Below are positions 24,670-36,834 of a stretch of DNA of 64,000 nucleotides, in pieces. The notes under the pieces are model-generated. The model was not told the origin of the DNA. It did not search any database and saw only the letters and a list, made by a program, of their open reading frames with translations. Positions within the stretch are counted from its first letter, which is position 1, and each line of letters starts with the position of its first letter. The DNA lies in contig CP136066.1 in the NCBI GenBank assembly GCA_032622095.1, positions 156,821,152 to 156,885,151 of the forward strand. The letters run 5' to 3'. Source of the stretch: Siphonodentalium dalli (lineage: Eukaryota; Mollusca; Scaphopoda; Gadilida; Siphonodentaliidae). A program made the translations under genes and the position numbers.

Positions 24670-26375
24670 CTTATGTAATTTTATTGACAGAAAAGGTATG
24701 TGTAGTTTTGAAATCGGGTTTTATACAAAAAATGTTGTTCTTGTTGTTCTTGTTGTTGTTGTGGCCCCGGAAGAGATACACCATCTTTAACGAGGTGGTA
24801 AAGGCGACCAATTTTGAATGGGGATTTACATGAAAATCTCAGGAACAAAATTTTCAGAGTAGCAATTGTTCCAGGGAGTGACTTGATACAATAATGAGAA
24901 AAAACATATATTTTTATCTGAAGGGTCGGCCTGGAAAAGTCTTCGTTTAGCGTATTTGTAGATTTATTTTTGTTTTTTATAATGATTTTTCAAAAGAAGA
25001 TCATGAGTTTTAATTACAGAAAAATATTCTCAAAAATATATTGTGCCTTATTAGTGAAAAATTTATCATTTAACTAAACGATCCGCTACATATAGTGCGT
25101 GCGTCAAATGTTATGACTGTTCAATGATACACCTGATTCCGAATAACTGCTTATGATAAATTTAGCTCCAGAGATTATCTCGGTGATCCCCGTTCAAATC
25201 AGTCACTTGACCACCCTTTTAAAGTGTTGTCGTCTTTCCTCAAAACGTGTCTATTAGTACATCACAGCTAACTCACAGCTCAAATCTCCAAGTAGGTGTC
25301 ATTATTGAACATTAACCAAACAAACTGCATTTCTTTTCAGCTACTTAATCCGGCGGTCATTAATTAGACTGTCCACGAGAGCGTGTAAGAACACCTTACC
25401 GATCAGAAGAACAATGCAAGTTAGCACATCTTACGTCACACTCGGCTAGCAAGAAACCAACACACCGGCGACACATGCAATATTGACGCACCTGGACAAC
25501 TATGCCTAAAGGTATGCATAGTTACGGGTATAGATCGGTACATAACATATAACTCGTGCGCGTTACTCTTGTTGGGACCTATTTACAATTCATGGGCCGG
25601 TATGTAAATTATGCATTTATTATGTTGTTACATAATTATGGTGTAGGAATTTATATTTCATATTTATACCATTTATATTCATTATTCGTGGACTATTGTA
25701 ACACATATCTTCATTAGTCCAAGATATATGCATATATCTATATTAGTCCCAGATATATTCAATAAAGTTCCATGGGTATAGCCAGTCGTGTTTCGTGTCT
25801 ACCATACTAGACATGGACGATAAATTCTTTCTCATCCAGGACGGCATGTTTCCACTGGGAAATTCACATCAAAAGAAACTAAACTAAATTCCGATCTGAC
25901 CATACTATACCAGAACATAATCCTATCTAACGTATGAAATTATCCATTATAATTTAGGATTGTTATATATATCAATATGGATAAGCATGTACTTTCGATA
26001 AATGCATGCATAGTAATAGTTTTAGCAGTTTTATTTAATTTTTGGTTGCGCACCCAAAAGGTAAAAACATCACATATGATATAAAGAGCGTTTCTGTTTT
26101 AGTTCACCATTAGCTGTTAACATTAAAGAGCGTTATAAAAAATATTATTTTATTCTTATTATCGCGTATTATATTTCTTCACCACATCATCGTGAAAATA
26201 GGACCATATTGGACCTAGATATTCACATAGACTCATATTGAACTTATTTGATTATGAAATAACTCCACAGTTTTACCCGTTATTCCGGTGGGTGGTGCAG
26301 GCCACAGTCAAAACACATTATAAAGACCGTACATCTGGCTTGTCGTGAGTTGGATTATTCGTGTTATTTTCTAGT
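24670..26375. other. No gene seen; relic repeat near 26000-26300
   Basis: A GTT/CTT-rich tract lies near 24735-24760. The part 25970-26300 resembles 18000-18430 (TTTTTGGTTGCGCACCCAAA, ATATTGGACCTA), so it is an older copy of the same dispersed repeat. A 23-codon frame at about 25813 was not accepted as a gene. Confidence 0.45.
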
Positions 26376-26573
26376 CTGTTCTCCTGTCAGAAAATAGGCA
26401 CAATACGGGCTTATTGCATATTGAAATATTCACATATAATAACCAGCGTTTAGGCCCACATAGAGCGTAATTGAGTTTTCAAATAATGCCAATATAAATG
26501 AGCTTATTTCGCGCAATTGTAAAAATAAGCCCGTATTGTGCTTATTTTCACGAGAACGACAGGGTGTTGAGAA
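26376..26573. mobile_element. Foldback element of about 198 bp
   Basis: CTGTTCTCCTGTCAGAAAAT at the left pairs with ATTTTCACGAGAACGACAG at the right, and GCACAATACGGGCTTATT pairs with AATAAGCCCGTATTGTGC. The interior carries the CACATAGAGC motif also seen near 5050. Confidence 0.75.
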
Positions 26574-26641
26574 CTACAGGGTGTAAATTGAGAACTACAG
26601 GGTGTTGAGAACTACAGGGTGTTGAGAACTACAGGGTGTTG
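26571..26641 (+). repeat. 17-bp minisatellite GAGAACTACAGGGTGTT
   Basis: Four near-perfect units with one 4-bp variation (GTAAATT). The array directly abuts the end of the foldback element and may have grown from its GAGAACGACAGGGTGTT edge. Confidence 0.9.
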
Positions 26642-26644
26642 CGG

Positions 26645-29600
26645 ATACCGACATCATAATTTGCTCGAAAATACTTTCATAATATATCAGCAAATTATTA
26701 GACTAATTAGTTACCATAACAACTCATCATGGATACTGCACCAACCTGACATCGAATAGATGTGTGTTTAATGAAATGTGGATTTACATTTCAACCAAAG
26801 TTTAATAAAAACTTGATGGTAACCATTAGAAAAGGTCAAATCTTTGAGGAATATTCTGAAAATTTTATTCAGACTAAAATATTACTACATTGACAAATTA
26901 ATGTGATATATTTGTTTAAATATCAATGGTTTCAAAACACGCGAAATTACGTTATTGGAAAACTATCAATAACGAATATAGGGGGGGGGTTCTATATTTC
27001 TCCATGTTCTTAGTTGTGATGTTTTAACTACCCCGAAGAAACAGCAATCATGCTGCTATGTTCCTTTTTTTCAAACAGAATCGGTATAAACGCTCTTTAT
27101 TTTAACCATATCTAGAATAGATTAACAAGGAACGCTCTTTATTGTTCCACGATAAAGAATAGCCAACAGTTCACTGCAAGACAGCTCAGTCATCTCGCTA
27201 TGTTGGTCTGACCACTATCAGCACATTTACAAGTATGACATACTTGTCGTCCACGGTCCAATCCCTTGTAAACTATTTTCTATTTCCTGGTTTCTACACA
27301 CATTATATTTACACGTATAATCTGTTTGACCCCACCCCCACCAACTTCGGTCCAATTTTTCTAGTTGGACATTTGGGACCAAAAATAGGATGAAATTGTT
27401 ATGATAGTATTGATTTAGTATGCATTCTGTTGTTTTCAGATCGTTGAATATACGTTCGGTCAAAGTTTTGGACTGAGATGGCAATCAGTTGAAAAATGCC
27501 CCACCATTCGCGCGGGGGGGGGGGGGTCACGAAAAAAAGCAGACGTGTCCACCACCCTATCCTCTTCTGCAAAAGAAAAAAATTTCCGCCTAGGTTTTTT
27601 GGGACTCACCCCAAACTCCAATTTCAATTGACTTCGTCAAGCTTTTCCAGACCGTTCTGGTATACTATACAGTTCCGACACCTCACTCATATTTAATCCA
27701 TATCCAATATCCAATATGATCCCGGGCTTAGATATATTTAGAGATCACCTGGCAGTAGCTAGGAAGTATAAATCACCTGGCAGTAGGAAGTTCAAAGTTC
27801 AACTTGACTGAAAAAAATCACACTGTATGTCCAAAACAGCTGGTCAAAAAATTACGTGATATCCCCCTAATTCGACCTGATTGAACATATATAAGCTGTT
27901 CGCGTATTTAGGTATGCACACGTGCATATACAGTATACCTGTCTAATATACCTGCAAATACGAATATACCTAAATATACCAGAATATAACATCAATAAAT
28001 GGGATGATGGTTTGCAGAGATGTCCTAGCTAAAGATTATTCTTGTTGAATGTTGTTGTTCATTATATCTAGCACATCTGCTGAACGGGCTGTCCGCATTT
28101 TATTAGCAGGGTGGGGAAATGTCCGGTGGGTAAATGTCCGGGTGGGGAAATGTCCGCTTTTGAAAGTGGGGAAATGTCCGTATACCAACGGGCTACATAT
28201 CTCAGTCGTGATAAATGTGCCCGAGTGGCGCAACGAAACATAAACAACCCCGCATATAGGGCCTATGTTCATATGGAGCGATTGCGACACACAATTAAAT
28301 ATCTGACTGCGAAGTTGGGTGTCATAAATTGCACAGACATTAACCCTCTTGCCAGGGGGTGGGGGTCGCACAAAAGTTTTATCATACAGGGCCGGGGTGG
28401 GTGGGTCCGAAGAGGCCCGAAAAAATGAGTTTGTGCACATTCACATTTTTGCCCTTGTTTTAAGTTGTTTTCATATATATTCATTAATAATTGTGTTCTA
28501 AGGCATGTTATATATATGGCCTTTACAGACACTTAGGAACAGGGTAGGTATAAGATATCAGTAATACAGGGGAGATCTTCCAAAAACATACCTATACCGG
28601 GCGGGGTGGGTGCATCTCAGAGGCCTGAAAAAAATTGTTTGTGCAAATTTTTTTCAACCCACATTATGGACATTGTTTTAAGTTTTAACACTAATACATG
28701 TGTTCTAACATAGATTATGACCTTAACCAACACTTAAGAACATATGTATAGGTATAAGATAAAGCACCCTCTGGTGCCAAATAAAAGTGATGACTAGGAG
28801 TGCTGGTTTGCATTTCACCTAATTAATATTGAATAGTGCCTGATAGTGCTGGCATTTTCACTCTGGCATGTCTAATGACCAAATAATACTAGTGCTGCAG
28901 AGTGCTGGCTAACAAAATACCTCAAATTAAAAAAATAAACATGCCAGCCTGTTTATTTGGCTCCAAAGAGTGATACTTATATAATATATAACTGTCATTG
29001 CAGGTATGGCTATAAGGTGTTCTGATATGATGGTTGGTGGCACCTTTTTGGGAACAACAGTGAAGAAGTCATTAATTAGTAACTCGGTGGACTATTTATG
29101 TAAAAATTAAACACAATGTTGGCTTATTGGCACTATAAATATTACCTCACAATATCTGTGCATACTGTAGAATAAAACACTTTATATTATCAAAATGTAT
29201 TTTTCAATGTCGAAAACAACATCATAACCGTTGATAGTTTTTCAATTGTTTGAACACTTGGAATCTGCCAGAAACGGACCAATTTAAAACTTACCTTTGA
29301 TTCTGTTTGATTTGGTCTTGAATAGATTTAAAATGATTTTTTTCTTATTTTAGGGGGTGGGTCCAAAAAAAATCAGGTGGAAAAAAATATTTTGTTTGCA
29401 CAAAAAGGGTGGGTGGGTAGCAAAAGGGCTGTACAATTTTTTTTGGGCACTGTGTTTGTAAATTTTCTCACACCCCCCCCCCCCCCCTGCTCTTGCTGCT
29501 AATTAAAAACACAAATGACGTTGGTCACCACCGAATTCCCCATGTTATGATGTCGGGGCAGATATATCGATATGTTGCGGTCAACCGGGGAGCAGTCACC

Positions 29601-30805
29601 CTGCTGCGGTAAATTGGTTCGAAATCACGTTGACGCTAAAAAAAAATGAAAAATGCAAACATCTGGCTACGCAAATTGACGTAAGTGACAATTCATGGCG
29701 ACGAACAATTCGGTTCTTACCACAGGTTCCTGGCAATTGCTTTCCTCAATACCTAGTATATACAGAGAGTAAACTTACCATAGCTATGCCTATTAATGAG
29801 AATGCCAAGGACCTGAGATTCTCATCGGACGATTGAAGTTAACTTGAAGCCATGCCGAGCCTAGTTACAGTGTTTTGATTGAGATATTTAGCCCAGTCGG
29901 TAAATGTACTGGACCTGTCCATGCCAACATGAGCAATGCATTGTCATTAAGTTAAGTCTTTATTCATTCACCATTGTACATACATAAGTGTTATATACAT
30001 GTAATGGTATTAGCATATATATAATTATAAGTATAACGGTCAGTATGCAACAATAATTTTGAAATAGAAAAGAAAGTGATGTGGAGTGCAATGAGTAAGT
30101 TAAGAACATTGTGCTTAGCTGTGGCATAAGCTCAGTGTGATGCCACACACTAACCACAGTATAGTATAGTTGCGTAGACACACTTTGCATGATAGAGTCG
30201 CCAAACACTTCAACTTTCTTAGGCAAACCTGATCACTGGGACCTGTGTGTAGTTTTTAAGTATGCCATATATGTGTTATATAGACCATAACACAATCAAA
30301 CAATCACAATATTGGGTAAATTACCTTGTAATTAGGTGAAGAGAAGCCAAAAGGAAAACATTTGCAAACACCGGAAATACGTGTTTTCTCGACCAATGAA
30401 ATACCCACCCCCTGTGTAAGATTTTTTTTTTGCACCAGTACAGCCTTATAGTTAAAGATGGACATTTGTAACATAATGCAGTTGGAAAGCTTGGTCTACC
30501 AATTACCAACATAGGAGGGTACAAATGGATTTTTTTTTGTCTGGTGCAGGTGAAAATTCCAAGTTGGATAAACCCTATCCTTGAGTACGAATATACATCT
30601 ATGAACCTGACTATTAAGTAAATAGTATAGGCTGTTAAATTTCCCATCTTGCACAGTTAAAGTATACATGTGTGTACACATTCAGGATAAGATCTTCTGA
30701 CGCCGACGAAGTCCAGTAATCTGACATGATTACCAATATAACCAATTTAAATTCCCAGCGGAGACGACTTTTAAACAGCTATATTGGCTTATGTCCAATG
30801 CACTT
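26645..30805. other. No gene recognised; homopolymer runs
   Basis: Long G or C runs occur near 26983, 27513 and 29463. A short GGTGGGGAAATGTCCG repeat lies at about 28115-28175. Two diverged copies of a GGGTGGGTG...CAGAGGCCTGAAAAAA segment lie near 28390 and 28610. Frames of 60-134 codons overlap on opposite strands and show no domain. Confidence 0.4.
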
Positions 30806-30807
30806 TC

Positions 30808-31297
30808 TTAAAGGTACTCAATCCGATAAAACTCCTCTCAATTACTATTTCAATGGCTTCGGAGGGGTCAAAAATATTTGATTCGAGTCGAGGAAGTCAC
30901 CCATCAAAGCTCAGAATTGTTAGATATCGATTTTAGAAATCTATTATTTTTCATTATCGGGAATACTTTCTGGCCCAGAACACAGTCAAAATTGCATTAT
31001 TATTACCACTTGATTTTAGAGTTATCCATCCTTGTCTGTTTGAATAGTGTTTTGGTGTACACATCTCGAGCAGATTACGAAATTGAATGCAATTATTAGT
31101 ACTCATCTCGAGAAAATAACAAATTTCAAAAATCAATATCTAATAACTCTGAGCTTTGTTTGATGGGTTCCTCGACTCGAATCAAATATTTTTTACCCCC
31201 AAAGCCAAATAAATAGTAATATAGGACCCTCTGATCGGATTGTTGTTGTTGGAATCTGTTGAGATGGGGACCATCTGATCAGATTGAGTACCTGTAA
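30808..31297 (+). mobile_element. TTAA-flanked MITE, copy 2 (left of receptor gene)
   Basis: Starts TTAAAGGTACTCAATCCGAT and ends ATCAGATTGAGTACCTGTAA, giving inverted termini and a TTAA-like flank (one side mutated to GTAA). The interior includes GATTCGAGTCGAGGAAGTCA inverted later as TTCCTCGACTCGAATC. Nearly identical to 37592-38079. Confidence 0.85.
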
Positions 31298-31574
31298 TCT
31301 CTCTGTATTTGTATGTGTATTGTGTTTGTGTTATGTTCTTGATTTTAAAGTAAATATTGTCTACACACTCGTCGCAGATCACGTGCGAAGATAATGAGCA
31401 CCTCGTGTGTTTCGGGCAAATATACGAAAATAAATTTACTGTATATATATACTTACTTATAAGGCTATTTGTCGTTCAACTTTGTGTGGCGATGTTGTAC
31501 ACAGGAGGGTGTTACACCCTCGTTTTTTTGTTGGTACGCGGGGTTCAGGACATGTACGCCGGATTCAAACCCCT

Positions 31575-31745
31575 CTGTTAACTGGTTCATTCCCCTCTAT
31601 TAAATGGTACTCGGGATTTATAACCCTCTGTTAACTGGTACTCGGGATCCGTACCCCTTTGTTAACTGGTACTTGTGATTCATATCCCTCTGTTAACTCA
31701 ACTTAACTGGTACTCGGGACTCATCTCTTAACTGGTATACTCTGG
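31575..31745 (+). repeat. Minisatellite built on GTTAACTGGTACTCGGGATT
   Basis: About six units of 30-40 bp with the pattern CCCTCTGTTAACTGGTACTCGGGA. A lone relic is near 31950. It ends about 770 bp before the receptor start codon, and transcription-related function cannot be judged. Confidence 0.85.
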
Positions 31746-32484
31746 ATTCATGATTCAAAAATACACAAATGTTGATTATGTCCCAGCCGAAATGACATAG
31801 TTTGATGTAAATCAGTCTAATACCTCTTGATATATGTTAATGTTATGGATATTGCTTATGCAAATGTGTGGAAACTATGATATTAGTGTATGTAATATTA
31901 CTAAGTACGTATTCCATATGTTCTTAACTGACATACGAATGGCCCACACCTCATTGTTAACTGGTATATTTGGGATCCAGGGGGTATAGTGGGTGACTAC
32001 ACAGCAGTGTGCAACTTCACATGAACGTGGCTAGAAGGTCTCTGTTATGCGATGTCCACATTGGAATTTGAAATTGTACCCCCTCCTTGAATCAGACAAA
32101 AATATCCCAAGTTCGAGAAATTATAGTTGCATGCACCACGCCCTTAGGTTGTAATCTTCCAACTGGTATCTCAATCTTTCCAGCCAGGAAATTTCAAACG
32201 CATGACCATCCTTCAATCCAAGAATTGATAAAAAGTGGGGAAAATATTAAAAATTTGATCAAATCCTCGACGCATTTCACACCAAAGTACACACCGTCTG
32301 GTTTGAATATCAAACTATGTACTGAAACAAATTCAACATACGTTTGGTCCGACATTTCCAACTGATGGTACGGTGTCATCCACACGCATGAGATGTCCAA
32401 ATGTTGAAAATTGTGATAAAATCCCTACCTTTCGCCACGTGCATGTGCCAATTGCCATATACCAATACATGGCACGCATCTAAT

Positions 32485-32504
32485 GTCCTTAATCTTTTTT
32501 TCAG
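32485..32504 (+). other. Splice acceptor of a 5' UTR intron
   Basis: A pyrimidine tract ending TTTTTTTCAG stands 14 bp before the receptor ATG. This suggests that the coding exon is preceded by at least one non-coding exon; the upstream donor was not located. Confidence 0.65.
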
Positions 32505-32518
32505 GCACTCGTTAACTG

Positions 32519-35500
32519 ATGAAGAAGCGAATCAAGATGACTCATGAAATTATATCCGCTCTTCTGGTGGTGTGTGTATTTGTGGAACTCACACGCTCAT
32601 GTCCAGTGCAATCGCCATGCAAGTGTACAACCGAAACGGATGGAAGGACTATTATAGACTGTGGCAAAAAAGACTTGTATCAGGTGCCAACTTTTAATTC
32701 ATCGTCTGTGTTGTACGACGAACTTCTCCTGCAAGGGAATCGCATAACTTCAATAGGCGATGACGCTTTCTCTGGGCTGAGAGTTCGGAGGATATTCTTA
32801 GTGGATAGCCCACAAAGCAGCGACAATGTTCTGGGCGAAATTTCTTTAAACGCTTTTCGCGGCTTGGAAAATGATCTGGTCGAACTTTCTATCCGAGGAA
32901 ATACAACACTTGATGTCCCATTCGGTACTATCCGCGTCCTTGTATCTTTGGAGAGTATAACTCTTGTTGACTTTCACCAGGCTCGCATAGAAACCGGCGA
33001 TTTTTCACCATTCCCGAATCTCCGAAGTCTACACTACGCTAACATCCTCTTGCAGAGTATCGCATCAGATGCGTTCGGGGGAAACTCATTTCTGGAGACG
33101 TTGAAGATAGAATCTAGCAGTTTGGAAAACTTGCCAGTGGGCGTCCTTCAGAATATTCGAAACGTGACTAGCTTATCGCTGACAGGGTCGCGAATCGCTA
33201 GCGTCGCACGTGGTGTTTTTGCCGCAATGACAAGCTTAGTTAATCTGGATCTGTCGGACAACACTAATAACATAAACCTGGACCCAGGGTGTTTTTCCGA
33301 CCTAGAGAGCCACCTCCAAAGCCTCAGTCTGGTTGGGAATAAATTGAATAGCGTAGATGTGACCAACATAGGAAATTTATCATCTCTACAAGTTCTCAAA
33401 CTTTCATCCAATATCATCACATCCTTTCCGAACAATGATTTTCCTAATTTGAGAATTCTTCAGCTGGACACTAATCAGATTACAAATTTGCTTACACCGT
33501 CGCAATTTGAACAGCTAGAGGAACTGCATCTCACCAACAATTTTATAAGCTCTGTTGGTGAATCGTTTTTCAGTAAATCCCCTTCGTTGAAGAAACTCTA
33601 CATGACAGACCAACAGTCAACATCGGTACTGAACATTTCGTCGTTCCGTGGTATTGAGAATTCATTGGAGTATCTGGATTTATCACAGAAGGGCGTAGGC
33701 AGTCCGGATTTAGCCGAACCAGAGATATGGGCTTCGGTTAAGACACTGCGAGCGTTACGTGCTCTGAATCTTGGTGACACTGGACTTACATATATTCCAG
33801 ATTTCGTGTTTGAGGATGCCAAGAATCTCCAGAATATAAGTCTGAGCAATAACCATATATCTCTTTTGAGCCAGGAGATGTTCCATGGATTGAAAGATAC
33901 CCTGCGGTTGGTGGATCTTGATTCGAACAGCATTCGAACGGTTGATGGGTGCGTTTTTGAGTATTTCACCAACTTGGAGAGAATACATCTTAACAACAAC
34001 CCGTTCCATTGTGACTGTCGTATGACTTGGTTATCAGAATGGTATCAGGAACAGGACGCTCTTAATATGGACTTTCACATTTACAATCCATGGGAGTGTA
34101 CAACTCCACCAGAGCTTGCTGGTGAAAGCTTTCTTTTGCTGTCAAACCTCGCATGTGACGCGAATGTCACGCAACCTACGTGCCGGAACTATTACGTCAC
34201 ACTTGAGTTGTATGTGTTATCCATATCGGAGAATTTTCTAAAATTAAAATGGAATATATCAGACAATAGTGACATAAGTTATTATGTGATGACGTATAGC
34301 CGACTACCAGCTGGAGCTGAACATAGCATTTCCAACATCCCAAACGTAGAAACGGAGTATGAGTTGGGAAAGTTGGAAAATATTCAAGGAGGTACATCAT
34401 ACCGGGTCTGTTTGCGCCCTACTATGCTGAATTTTCCCCAGAACTATCTTCTAGAAAGTTGTTTGGTTGCGAACACTACCGTTCTTCCGACGTTTGACGC
34501 TTCTCTGTCAACTTTCCCATTGGACGTTAATATGAACTGGACCATAACACCGGCCACATATGTTCTTGACTTTTTTCTCTACTACACAGAAGAGTCTATT
34601 GGAATAAGAGAGGATGTTACTGATATATCAACTCACTCATATGCTCTGCCCAGCTTGAAACCTAGCACGGCGTACAGCATTTGCGTGGGCGCCAACATGG
34701 ACCCAATTGTCGAAGCAATCTATCCTATATTGTGCGTTAGATTACTCACATCGGGATACAACGTTTCCTTTGACTCAAGAATCGCGTCCAGATCCGATTC
34801 CTACATAAAAATTCAGTGGGACGCAGCCGACATTACGCACGTGTCTGGATTTTCTGTTGTCTATCAAACGAATAACATTGAAGAGCGTCGTCTTAATATA
34901 TCCCGCAATCTTCGTGAGCTCACGATCAACCCCATGGACCAGGGTGTCGCATATAATATATGTATTACGGCTGAAATAACAGGAGGCGTTCAGGGCTATA
35001 GTCCAGAGATGTGTATGACATCTGCTCTTGTGATCTTGCCGACGTTGACTATTGACGTTTTGTCAAAAGATGTCGACAATTTCTTGGTTCAATTCAACGT
35101 GTCAAATCCGGAATATTTCTCGTCTTTTTCGATGCAATACGAAAACATTGAAACTGAAATTATAATCACGGTGCCAAATCTGGAACAAGGGCGTGTATTG
35201 AGTCTCCCACACCTCAACCCGACAACGTCATACGAGTTGTGTGTCATCGGCGATCTTCTTCCTGGAATCGACATTTTGAAACCAAGAGAATGCATGAACG
35301 TCAGGACTGTCACTCCTATTACCACGACATTGGTGCCACCTGGCGGCTCGAGTGATACTCTTGAAGGGTGGATAATAGGAGCTGCGGTGGCAGGCGGAAT
35401 ATTCCTCATACTGATTATTCTCATATTATGTTTCATATGTTGCTATAGAAAAAGAGCAAACAAATTTAAGGATGTTCCAGATGTTCGATACACTGTCGAG

Positions 35501-36043
35501 GCGCGTTCATTCCAGTCCACAGGCACGCCGAGATTGGGCTACGATTCCAAACGTTATGCGAGGAAGAAAGTGATAGCGGCCGATGGATCTGAGATGGTCG
35601 TGACTGTTGTGTCGTCTGGAAAGCTTGATGGATCTTCAAAGGGGGATAAACCGGACAACCCAAGAACGTCTGCAATGTCTGCTGGCAGCTACCAATACTT
35701 GAGTAAAGACAAAGTAATGAATAAGCCAACAAATAAGGACCAGGCGTACTTGGAACCTGTGCAATCAACTTCGGACAATGTATACCTGGAACCCGTACCA
35801 TCGACTTCCGGCGGTCACGATCCCAGGCACTCGACGTACGTCAATAGTTTGGGGTCACGCCTGCTACCACCCGAGCCGAAACAAAATGGCAAGGCTAGTG
35901 ATTCTCAGAAGCGAGGATTGGGTTTTACAGATTTACACGCGAAACCGGGATCACCAGCTACAACTTACGTGAACGCATACGATGAAATACCAGACACTGC
36001 CAAACAAGGAGTGGAAAACCAGGGATTTATGGACCCAGTGTGA
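32519..36043 (+). CDS. Leucine-rich repeat, FN3-like type I transmembrane receptor with tyrosine-rich tail
   Basis: A single open frame of 1174 residues. A basic N-terminus and hydrophobic stretch (about residues 9-27) form a signal peptide. A cysteine cap follows (C28, C34, C36, C48), then about sixteen LRRs with LxxLxLxxN cores up to about residue 492 and a C-terminal cap with the NPFHCDC motif (C498, C500). Residues 550-940 hold four fibronectin-III-like repeats, each ending in a YxxC segment with a second Cys about 19 residues later. A single membrane helix runs from W951 to about C976 and is followed by YRKRANK. The tail of about 198 residues has tyrosines in YQYL (1058/1060), YLEP (1077, 1089) and YVN (1107, 1150) contexts. 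LRR-FN3 receptors act in adhesion, neural wiring or immunity; ligand and role here are unknown. The ATG follows a splice acceptor by 14 bp. A second in-frame ATG at codon 7 is also possible. I cannot assign an orthologue. Confidence 0.95.
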   Translation: MKKRIKMTHEIISALLVVCVFVELTRSCPVQSPCKCTTETDGRTIIDCGKKDLYQVPTFNSSSVLYDELLLQGNRITSIGDDAFSGLRVRRIFLVDSPQSSDNVLGEISLNAFRGLENDLVELSIRGNTTLDVPFGTIRVLVSLESITLVDFHQARIETGDFSPFPNLRSLHYANILLQSIASDAFGGNSFLETLKIESSSLENLPVGVLQNIRNVTSLSLTGSRIASVARGVFAAMTSLVNLDLSDNTNNINLDPGCFSDLESHLQSLSLVGNKLNSVDVTNIGNLSSLQVLKLSSNIITSFPNNDFPNLRILQLDTNQITNLLTPSQFEQLEELHLTNNFISSVGESFFSKSPSLKKLYMTDQQSTSVLNISSFRGIENSLEYLDLSQKGVGSPDLAEPEIWASVKTLRALRALNLGDTGLTYIPDFVFEDAKNLQNISLSNNHISLLSQEMFHGLKDTLRLVDLDSNSIRTVDGCVFEYFTNLERIHLNNNPFHCDCRMTWLSEWYQEQDALNMDFHIYNPWECTTPPELAGESFLLLSNLACDANVTQPTCRNYYVTLELYVLSISENFLKLKWNISDNSDISYYVMTYSRLPAGAEHSISNIPNVETEYELGKLENIQGGTSYRVCLRPTMLNFPQNYLLESCLVANTTVLPTFDASLSTFPLDVNMNWTITPATYVLDFFLYYTEESIGIREDVTDISTHSYALPSLKPSTAYSICVGANMDPIVEAIYPILCVRLLTSGYNVSFDSRIASRSDSYIKIQWDAADITHVSGFSVVYQTNNIEERRLNISRNLRELTINPMDQGVAYNICITAEITGGVQGYSPEMCMTSALVILPTLTIDVLSKDVDNFLVQFNVSNPEYFSSFSMQYENIETEIIITVPNLEQGRVLSLPHLNPTTSYELCVIGDLLPGIDILKPRECMNVRTVTPITTTLVPPGGSSDTLEGWIIGAAVAGGIFLILIILILCFICCYRKRANKFKDVPDVRYTVEARSFQSTGTPRLGYDSKRYARKKVIAADGSEMVVTVVSSGKLDGSSKGDKPDNPRTSAMSAGSYQYLSKDKVMNKPTNKDQAYLEPVQSTSDNVYLEPVPSTSGGHDPRHSTYVNSLGSRLLPPEPKQNGKASDSQKRGLGFTDLHAKPGSPATTYVNAYDEIPDTAKQGVENQGFMDPV

Positions 36044-36834
36044 CGTCATAATAATTCATATTCATATTTTATTCCAGACGTTTCCAATGACCAAAAATAG
36101 TTTACTAATATATATTGGAAAACGTTAACTTTTGCCCGCCAAGTATATTAACCTTTCCATAACGTGTGGCGGGAAAACTGCACAATGGAAGCTGGATTAT
36201 AATATGTAGTTTCTCGCAATTAGCTCTAACATATAATACGGGGTGTAGCATGTTATGTTTCAAAACTCGCTACCGACTAAGAGACCAAACGATGTTGCGC
36301 TTCGTGATCTGCGTATACACATTCCAGTTTTATTGTTGATATGAACATCATTTTAGGTGTCAACAGCAGATCACCGGTGTTGTTTATATATACAGTGGCA
36401 AACTGGAACACGAAACAAACCACTACCAGGTTATGTTGCCAGTTATTATTTTCATTAATAGTGATCCGAGCGATACTAAACTTGGGATGTTGTCACATAA
36501 GATACCCATCGGTGTACAGATTATTTTCCAAATATTGCAATATGCGGATAATTATTGATTATACGTATCATTATCCTGCATTCACCTAAATTATGTCATG
36601 TTATGAAAACAAACTGCATCAATAATTCATGCCATGTTATGAGACCTGTCATGTTATGAAAACAAAATGCATCAATATCTCATGTGGATAAATTGAAAAT
36701 AACAGTCAGCCATTTCTCCGTAAATAATATGCAATATAACACTACTTGAAGTGAGCAGGAAATTAGATTGCTGATCGAGCATGTTTGTTTACATCAACAA
36801 TAAAACCGGAATGTGTATAAGCAGATCACGGAAC
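36044..36834. other. Presumed 3' UTR and downstream flank of receptor gene
   Basis: Follows the TGA at 36041-36043. No coding frame is convincing. An AATAAA occurs near 36799 and could be a distal poly(A) signal, but nothing confirms it. The phrase CATGTTATGA(A/G)A repeats three times at 36595-36660. Confidence 0.35.

Noticed and set aside
25813-25884. Short frame of 23 codons starting ATGGACGATAAATTC
   Set aside because: Too short, no splice sites or domain, and within unannotatable sequence.
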